Below, piece after piece: positions 1 to 6,992 of a stretch of 64,000 nucleotides of DNA; position 1 is the stretch's first letter, and the number at the start of each line of letters is the position of its first letter. Below the pieces are notes generated by a model that worked only from the letters and a program-made list of their open reading frames with translations, was not told the origin of the DNA and searched no databases. Position numbers and translations under genes: made by a program. Where the stretch lies: assembly GCF_022836495.1 (NCBI RefSeq), contig NZ_BQXM01000001.1:62001-126000 (forward strand), in the 5' to 3' direction. Origin of the DNA: Desulforhabdus sp. TSK. GTDB lineage: Bacteria > Desulfobacterota > Syntrophobacteria > Syntrophobacterales > Syntrophobacteraceae.

Positions 1-175
1 GTCTTTCGGATGCCCCGGTGCAGACAGTCTCTCCAGCAGCCGGGGTGGGGGCGCACCCCGCACGAAAGCGGGTGGGCCATCCCTCGATGCCCTTCATGTG
101 GAGACTCGAAAGGATCCATTTCAGCTGGTGCAGCTCCTGCGCCAATGCTGACGGAATGTCGTCAGAATGCTTCAT
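1..175 (-). CDS. Partial N-terminus, probable type-4 uracil-DNA glycosylase
   Basis: An open frame starts at the ATG whose first base is 175 and runs off the window edge (58 codons, no stop). Its start overlaps the stop of coaBC (ATG lies 14 bases before the coaBC end), so it is translationally coupled to it. The beginning contains an amphipathic helix with LKWILSSLHMKGIEGWP, resembling the leader helix of family-4 [4Fe-4S] uracil-DNA glycosylases (consensus roughly LRWLxxLGVEGLP), which often neighbour coaBC in this kind of genome. The catalytic motifs lie outside the window, so the assignment rests on the leader helix and context only. Confidence 0.4.
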   Translation of the reverse strand, partial: MKHSDDIPSALAQELHQLKWILSSLHMKGIEGWPTRFRAGCAPTPAAGETVCTGASER

Positions 176-1382
176 GCCCGGCCGCTGTCATCAAGTGCTC
201 CACCCGATCCAGGATCTGTTCCGCCACCTCTTCCTTGCTCATGAAAGGCAGATCTTCCCGCATCCCCTCCCGAGTGTAGATTCGCACTTGATTCGTGTCG
301 ACGCCAAATCCTGAACCGGCCTGGGTCAGGTTGTTAGCCACGATGAAATCAAGGTTCTTGCGGGCAAGCTTTTCCGTCGCATTCTGATCCAGATTTTCCG
401 TTTCGGCCGCAAACCCCACCAGAATGGGAAATCGCGCTGAAGATTTGGCTCGGCCCAGTGCCCGAAGAATATCCGGGTTCTTCTGGAGCCGCACGGTCAT
501 TTCACTTTCTTCCTTCTTGATCTTTTGAGGGGCCACCTGCTCGGGGCGGTAGTCCCCCACCGCGGCGGCCATGATGACGGCATCCATGTCCTGAGCCAGT
601 TTCAAGATGGCGTCCTGCATTTCCAGGGCTGTCGTGACGCGATGGAAATGGACCCCCGCCGGAGCCGGGAGAGAGGTGGGGCCTGAGACGAGGTGCACCT
701 CGGCCGAACGCCTCGCCGCCACCGCCGCCAGGGCATACCCCATCCTCCCGCTGGAAGGATTGGCAATGTAGCGGACGGGGTCGAAGGGCTCCCAGGTGGG
801 ACCGGCACTGACAAGGATGCGCTTTCCCTTCAGGCTCGGGAGGGTCAAAAGTCTTTGAACGGTTTCCACAATGAGAGGAAGGTCCGCCAGGCGGCCGGCC
901 CCCTCCTCTTTACACGCCAGATAGCCTGTTCCGGGCTCCAGGACATGGACGCCGATATCTCTCAGGGTATTGAGGTTCCTCACCGTGAGGGGATGCTCGT
1001 ACATTTTCACGTTCATGGCGGGGCAGACGAGCACCGGCGCCGTGGTGGCAAGGAGCACCGTCGTGAGGTAATCGTCCGCGATGCCGGCGGCCATTTTGGC
1101 GATGACATTGGCGGTGGCGGGAGCCACGACCACCAGGTGAGCCGCCCGTGCCACATGGATGTGCCCGATTTCCGATTCCAGATCCAGGTTGAAAATGTCC
1201 GTGCAGACAGGCTGCCCGGAGAGTACCTGCAGGGTCAGGGGCGTGATGAATTGCTGGGCTCCGGCCGTCATGACCACCTGCACACTCGCTCCCAGCTTTC
1301 CGAAGCAGCGCACCAGCTCCGCAGCCTTATAGGCGGCGATACCTCCCGTCACTCCCAGGAGAATGGCTTTTCCGTTCAACAT
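162..1382 (-). CDS. coaBC: Phosphopantothenoylcysteine decarboxylase / phosphopantothenate-cysteine ligase
   Basis: Bifunctional coenzyme A enzyme: the C-terminal CoaB half joins cysteine to 4'-phosphopantothenate using CTP, and the N-terminal CoaC half is an FMN-dependent decarboxylase giving 4'-phosphopantetheine. The 406-aa length is normal. Visible landmarks are the flavoprotein start GVTGGIAAYKAAEL, the substrate motif CPAMN, the catalytic cysteine in GYLACKEEGAGR, the CoaB nucleotide motif SAGPTWEPFDPVRYI with NPSSGRMG, and LQKNPDIL for the ligase site. GAGGG stands 8 bases before the ATG at 1382. The downstream glycosylase-like gene overlaps its end. Call is secure. Confidence 0.96.
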   Translation of the reverse strand: MLNGKAILLGVTGGIAAYKAAELVRCFGKLGASVQVVMTAGAQQFITPLTLQVLSGQPVCTDIFNLDLESEIGHIHVARAAHLVVVAPATANVIAKMAAGIADDYLTTVLLATTAPVLVCPAMNVKMYEHPLTVRNLNTLRDIGVHVLEPGTGYLACKEEGAGRLADLPLIVETVQRLLTLPSLKGKRILVSAGPTWEPFDPVRYIANPSSGRMGYALAAVAARRSAEVHLVSGPTSLPAPAGVHFHRVTTALEMQDAILKLAQDMDAVIMAAAVGDYRPEQVAPQKIKKEESEMTVRLQKNPDILRALGRAKSSARFPILVGFAAETENLDQNATEKLARKNLDFIVANNLTQAGSGFGVDTNQVRIYTREGMREDLPFMSKEEVAEQILDRVEHLMTAAGHEAF

Positions 1383-1423
1383 GTATTGGCCCTCAGTTCC
1401 TTGGACTGTCGATTCTCCTGCTT

Positions 1424-1942
1424 CTAAATCTGCCCATTGGCGGGAGCGACATAAATTTCCACGTAGCTGTAGTACAGCTTCTCATAAATGTTGATGACGC
1501 ACGTCTTGTCGGGCTTATCGAAAATGAGGACCGACCGGCGGTAGCGAAATCCACCCTTGGGGTGCCAGTTTTCCCGGGGCATGGCCATCTGAAAGAAATT
1601 GATGAGGGAGCCCAAATCCACTCTGCCCCTCAGTGTGAGGAGCCCTGCTTTGAACTGGCCCGACTGGAAGACATAGGATTCGTCCGCCAGAAGGGTCAGT
1701 TCATTGGGGATGGGAATGTCCTGAAAATCGTAAAACATGGGGCGGGGCGAGGTTGAACTGGAAGAAGAGGTTGAACTGGACGGAGACCCTGAACTAGACG
1801 GGAGACTGGATTGCTGGGTGACGGGATTGGGAGGAGACGATTTCTGTCCCCACCCCATATTGGCGCAGCCTGGGAGAGCCAAAAGAAAAGACAGTACCAG
1901 GATGGCTCCCGTCGAGGCATATGAATGCTTCCTATGTTTCAT
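1424..1942 (-). CDS. Outer-membrane-type lipoprotein of unknown function
   Basis: Predicted 172-aa secreted lipoprotein. The chosen ATG at 1942 follows GGAGGAACAGGGA and gives a classic signal peptide (MKHRKHSYAS, hydrophobic ILVLSFLLALPGC) with lipidation at the cysteine of LPGC. An in-frame start at 2014 would place charged sequence before the signal and is unlikely. Residues about 30-65 are a Ser/Pro linker, followed by a compact domain (PIPNELTLLADESYVFQSG, a LINFFQMAMPRENW segment, VLIFDKPDKTCVINI) that looks like a conserved fold, but I cannot name the family. It lies between coaBC and an MBL hydrolase, all on the minus strand. Confidence 0.75.
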   Translation of the reverse strand: MKHRKHSYASTGAILVLSFLLALPGCANMGWGQKSSPPNPVTQQSSLPSSSGSPSSSTSSSSSTSPRPMFYDFQDIPIPNELTLLADESYVFQSGQFKAGLLTLRGRVDLGSLINFFQMAMPRENWHPKGGFRYRRSVLIFDKPDKTCVINIYEKLYYSYVEIYVAPANGQI

Positions 1943-2013
1943 TCCCTGTTCCTCCCTGTTCGAATCTCGGTGCATTGCACGGAAAAGCCCATTCCGTCCC
2001 CACTGACCGAGCA

Positions 2014-2646
2014 CTAAGTGAAAAAAGGATTTGTATTCTTCTCGATGCGGACAGTGGTTCGCGGCCCATGCCCCGGATAGACGACGGTGTTCTCGTCGAG
2101 AGTAAAAATCTTTTCACGTACGGACTGAATCAATTGATCGTATGATCCTCCAGGAAAATCCGTCCTGCCGATGGAGCCGGCAAAAAGGGTGTCGCCTACG
2201 AAAATGACTCCGGCATCGGCAAAGAGCAGAGACACATGGCCGGGGGTGTGGCCGGGCGTTTCGAGCACTTTGAACCGGATAGCCCCGAACGTCAGCTCGT
2301 CTCCTTCCTGGATGGGCTGGTCGATTTTGATCTTGGGGAGGTCTTCAGCCGAGCGCAAGACGGCCGCCATGCCCACCATGGGGTGCTGAAGGAGAGGCTC
2401 ATCCTTCGGATGCATGTAAATTTGTCCCCCCATTTTTGCTTTCAGCGACCAGGCATCCATGACATGATCATAGTGAGCATGCGTGTTGATGATGGCTGCC
2501 AGGCTCAAGCCGCGCCCCTGGATGCGCTGAGCGATACGGTCGCCGTCGCCGCCCGGGTCGATGACCACCGCGAGACCCGAAGCTTCATCGCCGAGAAGAT
2601 AGCAGTTGGTCTGCAACATGCCCACTGTGAAGTGCTCCAAAATCAT
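2014..2646 (-). CDS. Metallo-beta-lactamase-fold hydrolase (glyoxalase II-like)
   Basis: 210-aa single-domain MBL-fold hydrolase. The metal motif THAHYDHV (HxHxDH) sits near residue 56; further ligands are in ETPGHTPGHVS, FVGDTLF and VYPGHGP, giving the full dinuclear-site set of glyoxalase II and persulfide-dioxygenase relatives. The length matches the small GloB-like/YcbL group, whose substrates are usually hydroxyacyl-glutathione-like thioesters. The real substrate cannot be told from sequence. AAAGGAT precedes the ATG with good spacing. The gene lies just downstream of the nitroreductase on the same strand and may be cotranscribed with it. Confidence 0.85.
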   Translation of the reverse strand: MILEHFTVGMLQTNCYLLGDEASGLAVVIDPGGDGDRIAQRIQGRGLSLAAIINTHAHYDHVMDAWSLKAKMGGQIYMHPKDEPLLQHPMVGMAAVLRSAEDLPKIKIDQPIQEGDELTFGAIRFKVLETPGHTPGHVSLLFADAGVIFVGDTLFAGSIGRTDFPGGSYDQLIQSVREKIFTLDENTVVYPGHGPRTTVRIEKNTNPFFT

Positions 2647-2675
2647 ACAGTATCCTTTCCAGAACTGAGAGGGTC

Positions 2676-3200
2676 TTATTTGTCCAGTACGATGAGCTCC
2701 TCCACCGGCCGACGGTGAGAGCTCTGATTACGGTGGGCCGGTTCACCGACGATGACGATGGCCATCAATTCGAGCCGTTCGGGCAAACCCAGGAGCTCGA
2801 CGACCTTTTCCTTGTTTTTGAGGATTTCCCCCACCCAGGTGGCCCCGAGCCCTTGAGTGTGCAACGCGAGCAGAAGATTCTCTATGCAGGCTCCAATGGC
2901 CTGGCAGTCTTTAACGTAATCGTAGGAGCTTTCCTTGTCCATAAACACAGCCACCAGGAGGGCGGCACCGCGGAGGCTGCTCGCGTAACGCGTGAGGCCG
3001 GCGAGGTCGTCCTTCAGCTTCGGGTCCGAGATGAGGGCGAACCGCCATGGTTGATTGTTGAGACCGGAAGGTGCCCACGATGCTGCCCTCACGGCTTCCA
3101 TCACTCGCTTTCGGTCCACAGGGGCATCTGTAAATTGTCGAACACTCCGTCTTTCAAAAATGGCAGTCAATACAGGCGATTGCTCCGATTGTGAAGACAT
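2676..3200 (-). CDS. Nitroreductase-family FMN oxidoreductase
   Basis: 174-aa flavoprotein of the nitroreductase family. The family opening RRSVRQFTDAPVDR is present, then APSGLNNQPWRF (FMN binding), IGACIENLLLALHTQGLGATWVG and a C-terminal VGEPAH strand. Such proteins act as cytosolic NAD(P)H- or ferredoxin-linked FMN reductases on quinones, nitro compounds or unknown substrates. AAAGGAG stands 6 bases before the ATG. It shares an upstream region of about 370 bp with the divergent mla operon. Family is certain, substrate unknown. Confidence 0.88.
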   Translation of the reverse strand: MSSQSEQSPVLTAIFERRSVRQFTDAPVDRKRVMEAVRAASWAPSGLNNQPWRFALISDPKLKDDLAGLTRYASSLRGAALLVAVFMDKESSYDYVKDCQAIGACIENLLLALHTQGLGATWVGEILKNKEKVVELLGLPERLELMAIVIVGEPAHRNQSSHRRPVEELIVLDK

Positions 3201-3225
3201 GGCGACTCCTTTTGCTCAAGATCGA

Positions 3226-3254
3226 TTGACACAATGTCGGGTGAAAGGTATTGA
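3226..3254 (+). promoter_or_regulatory. Candidate sigma70 promoter in the mla upstream region
   Basis: TTGACA (3226-3231), a 17-base spacer, then TATTGA (3249-3254). The -35 is perfect and the -10 matches 4 of 6. It points toward the mla operon, giving a leader of about 310 bases. Prediction by pattern only. Confidence 0.45.
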
Positions 3255-3324
3255 TCTTTCTATTTGCATCGTAATGCCCAAACTCTATATAAGATCGAAA
3301 GACTCAAAAACAAAAACGAACGTA

Positions 3325-3349
3325 CCACTATAGTGGCATTATAAGTGCA
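3325..3349 (+). promoter_or_regulatory. 12-bp palindrome overlapping a sigma54-like promoter
   Basis: CCACTATAGTGG (3325-3336) is a perfect palindrome. Overlapping it, TGGCATTATAAGTGCA (3334-3349) has the GG-N10-GC spacing of a sigma54 -24/-12 element. Either could control the mla cassette that starts at 3571. The -12 half is GTGC rather than TTGC, so the sigma54 call is weak. No enhancer-binding protein gene lies nearby. Confidence 0.3.
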
Positions 3350-3570
3350 CGGTCAAGCTGCGATCTCGGCGGTTGACTGCGAAATTCCTTTTGACCGGAG
3401 CAAAACCGTGTTACGAGAGGATGAAAACCCGGTTTTTGCGGCAGGGCGCGATCCTGGCTCCAGCTCCATAGCCGAATTTTCAGCATCCGGGATTTTCTCA
3501 TGAAACAGGCCCCTGCGCGAAATCTTTCGGGCTTCCCCAGGAAGCCCCCTTAACCCCTGGAGGCAATACA

Positions 3571-3876
3571 GTGCCACTCAGATTCTACCAAACTGAACCG
3601 CATCAAGCACTCGTCAAGCTGGAAGGAAATTTCGATTCCGATACCGCTCCTGAAATCCGCAAGAGCCTCATCAAGATTGTCAAGAACAAGGGGTCCGAAT
3701 CGTTGAAAATTGATTTTTCTGAGGTGCCCAACCTTGGGACGGCAGGTGTTGCGGTGCTTGTGGAAGTCCTTCGGGCCATGACTCGCAAGGGCGGGGCGCT
3801 CGAATTGGTGGGACTGAATGACAACGCACGGCAGATGATCCGCCTGGCGCGCCTGGGTGAAATATTTCAAACGTAG
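3571..3876 (+). CDS. mlaB: STAS-domain protein, MlaB-like
   Basis: 101-aa single STAS domain, the cytosolic small subunit that binds the ATPase of MlaFEDB phospholipid transporters. It has the anti-sigma-antagonist pattern VKLEGNFDSDTAPEI, then FSEVPNLGTAGVAVLVEVL, where the Thr of GTAG occupies the usual loop Ser/Thr position. The start is GTG, with GGAGG 6 bases upstream. It is followed 17 bases later by mlaF, so it is the first gene of a four-gene operon. Function is inferred from fold and context; STAS proteins in other settings regulate sigma factors. Confidence 0.85.
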   Translation: MPLRFYQTEPHQALVKLEGNFDSDTAPEIRKSLIKIVKNKGSESLKIDFSEVPNLGTAGVAVLVEVLRAMTRKGGALELVGLNDNARQMIRLARLGEIFQT

Positions 3877-3893
3877 AAACAAGGCTACAGGGA

Positions 3894-4733
3894 ATGTCTT
3901 CTCATAACATGATCGAAATTCGAGGGCTCGACAGCCACTACAAAGGGCGGCAGGTCCTCTTCAATATCGGCTTCGCCATCCCACACAAGAAGGTCACCGT
4001 CATCATGGGGCGGAGCGGGTGTGGAAAAACCACACTGCTGCGTCACCTCATTGGTCTGAAGCCGTCCGAATCCGGCCGAGTTTTCGTGGAAGGACAGGAC
4101 ATGGGGTCTTTCGACGAAAAGGGGATGGCAAATTACCGACGGCGCATCGGCGTGCTTTTTCAAAGCGGCGCGCTTTTCAACTCATTGACAGTGAGCCAGA
4201 ACATCGCCGTTCCCCTGAAGGTCCATACCCGACTGTCCGACGAGACAATCCGTATCATGTCCCTCATCAAGCTCCATCTCGTGGGGTTGGCTGATTTTCT
4301 GGATTACATGCCCTCCCAGCTCAGTGGAGGCATGCGCAAGAGGGCCGGTCTCGCGCGGGCTCTCGCCATGGATCCTGAAATCCTCTTTGTGGACGAGCCT
4401 TCTTCGGGTTTGGACCCCATCACGGCAGCCGGCCTGGACGATTTGATTCTCGAGCTGCGCGAGACACTGGGAATGACCATTATTGTCGTAACGCACGAAC
4501 TGGAAAGCGCCGTCAAAATCGCGGATCAGATGGTGGTCATGGATCGGGGGAATCTCCTTGCTGTTGGCACCCCGGATGAGATTCGAAGCTCGCAGGATGA
4601 GACGGTGCTGAGGTTTCTCAGGAGAGAAGCAGAAGAGCAGCAGGTCAATACGGAATCTTACCTGTCCCGTCTTCTTGGCCGGCAGTACAAGGCTGGGGAA
4701 AATTCAACCCGTCGGCAGGGGGGAGTGCGATGA
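3894..4733 (+). CDS. mlaF: ABC transporter ATPase, MlaF-like (lipid/MCE transport)
   Basis: 279-aa ATPase that would power phospholipid movement between the membranes. Walker A is GRSGCGKTT near residue 44, the Q-loop lies in GVLFQSGALF, the signature is LSGGMRKRAGLARAL, Walker B is ILFVDEPSSGLDP and the switch is VTHEL. The SGGMRKR signature and the FQSGALF Q-loop are typical of the MCE/Mla subfamily. The protein continues about 40 residues beyond the ATPase core in a charged tail. It lies between mlaB and mlaE with short gaps. Confidence 0.94.
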   Translation: MSSHNMIEIRGLDSHYKGRQVLFNIGFAIPHKKVTVIMGRSGCGKTTLLRHLIGLKPSESGRVFVEGQDMGSFDEKGMANYRRRIGVLFQSGALFNSLTVSQNIAVPLKVHTRLSDETIRIMSLIKLHLVGLADFLDYMPSQLSGGMRKRAGLARALAMDPEILFVDEPSSGLDPITAAGLDDLILELRETLGMTIIVVTHELESAVKIADQMVVMDRGNLLAVGTPDEIRSSQDETVLRFLRREAEEQQVNTESYLSRLLGRQYKAGENSTRRQGGVR

Positions 4734-4750
4734 GGGCGAGGAGAGGCTGA

Positions 4751-5536
4751 ATGATATATTTGGTGCGAAAATTGGGGGCGATAGCGCTGGATCTGATCGA
4801 GGGTCTGGGCCGCATGGGGATGTTCTTTTTCAGGGTGATCCGTGGAGTTGGACGTCCTCCCGGTAAATATTTGTCGACCCTCAAGCAGGTACAGTTCATC
4901 GGGACAAAGTCCTTTTTTGTCATAGGGTTCACGGCCGCATTTACGGGCATGGTCCTGGGCCTTCAGGGCTACTATACCTTGTCGAAATTTGGGTCGGAAG
5001 GCTTGCTGGGATCCGCCGTGGGCCTGAGTCTCATTCGTGAATTGGGGCCGGTGCTCACAGCCTTGATGGTCACGGGGCGTGCAGGCTCGGCCATGTGTGC
5101 CGAAATTGGTATCATGAGGATTGAAGAGCAGATCGATGCCCTGGAATGCATGGCTGTCGATCCGCATTCCTACCTCATTACTCCCAAACTCATCGCCGGG
5201 CTCATCGCGCTGCCCCTTCTCACGGCATTTTGCGACGTTCTCGGGATTTTCGGAGGATATCTCATCGGTGTTCAGCTTCTGGGGGTGAGTGGAGGAGCTT
5301 TCATGGATGGTCTCACATCGAGTGTCGTGTGGGACGACGTTTACATGGGAATCGTCAAGTCCTTTTGCTTCGCGGTCCTCATGATCTGGATCTGTACGTA
5401 CAAAGGGTATTATGCCGGGTTGGACGAGGGAAATTTCGGGCCGGAGGAAGTGAGCTGGGCCACGACCCAGGCTGTGGTGTATGCGTCGATTTCCATTCTG
5501 GTGAGTGATTACATAATCACATCGATTTTACTATGA
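4751..5536 (+). CDS. mlaE: MlaE-type ABC permease
   Basis: 261-aa inner-membrane permease of the MlaE family (formerly DUF140). It has an N-terminal amphipathic helix and about five membrane segments, and the family segments GLSLIRELGPVLTALMVTGRAGSAMCAEIG, EQIDALECMAVDP and VSWATTQAVV are recognisable. Two such subunits form the channel core, with MlaF below and an MlaD hexamer on the periplasmic face. GAGGCTGA directly precedes the ATG. The stop TGA shares bases with an ATG at 5533, indicating coupling to mlaD. Confidence 0.94.
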   Translation: MIYLVRKLGAIALDLIEGLGRMGMFFFRVIRGVGRPPGKYLSTLKQVQFIGTKSFFVIGFTAAFTGMVLGLQGYYTLSKFGSEGLLGSAVGLSLIRELGPVLTALMVTGRAGSAMCAEIGIMRIEEQIDALECMAVDPHSYLITPKLIAGLIALPLLTAFCDVLGIFGGYLIGVQLLGVSGGAFMDGLTSSVVWDDVYMGIVKSFCFAVLMIWICTYKGYYAGLDEGNFGPEEVSWATTQAVVYASISILVSDYIITSILL

Positions 5537-5553
5537 TTTTGAGGACGGAAGTC

Positions 5554-6042
5554 ATGGATCGAAAAGGGTTGGAGCTGAGTGTGGGGGTTTTTCTGCTGAT
5601 TGGTCTTCTCTGTCTGGCATACCTTTCCATCAGGTTGGGCGATCTGCAGCTGTTCGGGGGGGCGGATTACCGTGTGGAAGCCGTATTTTCCAACGTAGCC
5701 GGCCTGAAGGAAAAGGCGGCGGTCACCATGGCGGGGGTCAATATCGGCCAGGTGGAAAGAATTGGACTGCAGGACGGACGGGCTCGAGTCGAAATGCGCA
5801 TCAATAATGGAGTCAAGCTCGAACAGGACGTCATTGCAAGCATCAAGACCATGGGTATCATCGGGGACAAGTATATCTCCATCAGCCCCGGGGCAGATGA
5901 TGAATACATCCCCTCCGGCGGAGCCATACAAGACACTCAGCCTCCCCTGGATATCGAAAACCTCCTGGGCAAGTTTGTCTTCGGATCGGTAGATAACAAT
6001 AAATCCTCCGGCCAGAAGGAGTCAGGCGGGGACAAGAAGTAA
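5554..6042 (+). CDS. mlaD: MCE-domain lipid-binding subunit, MlaD-like
   Basis: About 162 aa: one N-terminal membrane anchor (VGVFLLIGLLCLAYLSI) and a single MCE domain with YRVEAVFSNVAGLKEKAAVTMAGVNIGQV, IKTMGIIGDKYISI and a C-terminal hydrophobic segment. MlaD rings form the periplasmic lipid tunnel. GAGGA lies 9 bases before the ATG at 5554; an upstream ATG at 5533 overlaps the mlaE stop and is equally possible. No mlaC (periplasmic carrier) follows. The operon appears to end here, followed by a large palindrome. Confidence 0.9.
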   Translation: MDRKGLELSVGVFLLIGLLCLAYLSIRLGDLQLFGGADYRVEAVFSNVAGLKEKAAVTMAGVNIGQVERIGLQDGRARVEMRINNGVKLEQDVIASIKTMGIIGDKYISISPGADDEYIPSGGAIQDTQPPLDIENLLGKFVFGSVDNNKSSGQKESGGDKK

Positions 6043-6100
6043 AATAAAATTGAAGGACAGGAGATCGCGTCCATTGGTAACTGTCTGAAAACTCCTTTGC

Positions 6101-6180
6101 TCGTCATTCCGGCAGTCTCTAAGCCGGAATCGAGCCGAGCGAAAAACCTGGATTCCGGCTAGAGACTGCCGGAATGACGA
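6101..6180. repeat. REP-like long palindrome
   Basis: Arms 6101-6131 and 6151-6180 are complementary over about 30 bases, interrupted only by one extra base. The core is CGTCATTCCGGC mirrored by GCCGGAATGACG, with a 19-base centre. It sits 58 bases after mlaD. Such CGTCATTCC palindromes are typical dispersed extragenic elements in proteobacteria; I see only this copy and a cousin at 49625-49657. Confidence 0.7.
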
Positions 6181-6279
6181 AACAAGGTGCATGCTTAGGG
6201 TGATTGACTCATTTTTCAGTCTGCTCTCAGGAAAGATGGCCGAGGAGGGAGGGGTTCTCACAGTTGCGGAAAAGAGACC

Positions 6280-6328
6280 AGAAACAAAGAGGCCGGCTGA
6301 AAGATATTCAGCCGGCCTCTTTGTTTCT
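6280..6328. terminator. Perfect bidirectional hairpin terminator
   Basis: 22-base perfect arms (6280-6301 and 6307-6328) around the loop AGATA. Read on the minus strand it follows the lipoprotein stop at 6350 and begins with an A-rich side and ends in TTTGTTTC. It can also stop plus-strand transcription from mlaD. Both arms carry GGCCGGCTGAA. Confidence 0.85.
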
Positions 6329-6349
6329 AAAATAAGCTTGAAAGTAAAA

Positions 6350-6610
6350 TTACTTCTTCATGTGCTTCATGAAAATGGATTCTGCTTTGTCGGCAGCGGC
6401 TTCGGCCCTGCGAGCAGCAGCTTCGGCTTTTTGTGCAGCGGCTTCAGCAGCCCTGGCACTGGCGGAGCACTGTTGTTCGATAGCTTGTGCCTTATCCATG
6501 GCGGTCGCGCACATTTCCGTGCACTTCTTCGCGTCCTTGGAGCATGCACAACCGGAAACCATGGTGAAAGCCAAAGCCACTACACACAGAATCGCTAATA
6601 TTCTCTTCAT
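6350..6610 (-). CDS. Lpp-like alanine-zipper lipoprotein with extra cysteines
   Basis: 86-aa lipoprotein. The ATG at 6610 has GGAGAGAG upstream. The signal peptide MKRILAILCVVALAFTMVSGC ends at lipidated C21. Residues 50-78 are a strict heptad coiled coil (AARAAE, AAAQKAE, AAARRAE, AAADKAE) like the trimeric Ala/Leu zipper of Braun lipoprotein and OprI. The C-terminus is MKHMKK, ending in lysine as Lpp does. Unusually, cysteines also occur at 23, 30, 34 and 48. An L,D-transpeptidase gene lies upstream on the same strand. A peptidoglycan-tethering role is inference. Confidence 0.8.
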   Translation of the reverse strand: MKRILAILCVVALAFTMVSGCACSKDAKKCTEMCATAMDKAQAIEQQCSASARAAEAAAQKAEAAARRAEAAADKAESIFMKHMKK

Positions 6611-6992
6611 CACTCTCTCCTCCTCAAATAGAAAATAACTTAACTTCAATCAACAACTTAGCCTCTTTTTAAACTATTTGTCTCAGACAATCCTCCTCTG
6701 AATCAGTGCCCCTCTCACCCCCTCTCGTTTCAAATATGATTGCGTACCGACTATCCTTGTGGTCCCAAGTGAACGCGCTCTGCCATAAAACATATGAGCA
6801 CGCTACTCCACAAAGCTTATAAAATCAAGAGATTTTTTGAACAATGAAGGACGGGAGGCTGCTAAGCAATCGCCCCCACGGAGTAAAACCCACCCTATGA
6901 AGGAGGATGCGGGCGCTTCCTGTCCTTCCGTGCCGCTTCAAGGCGCTCCAGCATGGGAGATCCATGAGGACAGCAGGCCGGCAGCCTGAAGG
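6611..6992. other. Intergenic region with a long RNA-type stem
   Basis: 382 bases without a gene, comparatively AT-rich near 6720-6840. 6846-6859 pairs with 6915-6928 over 14 positions if G-U wobbles are allowed on the plus-strand RNA (12 Watson-Crick); the minus-strand RNA would have two A-C mismatches there. The 55-base loop carries GGCGATTGCTTAGCAG (minus sense). A plus-strand small RNA or a 3' UTR structure is possible. Confidence 0.3.

Noticed and set aside
1948-1962. tRNA-like GTTCGAATC
   Set aside because: No acceptor stem or anticodon arm around it; it is the ribosome-site region of a lipoprotein gene.
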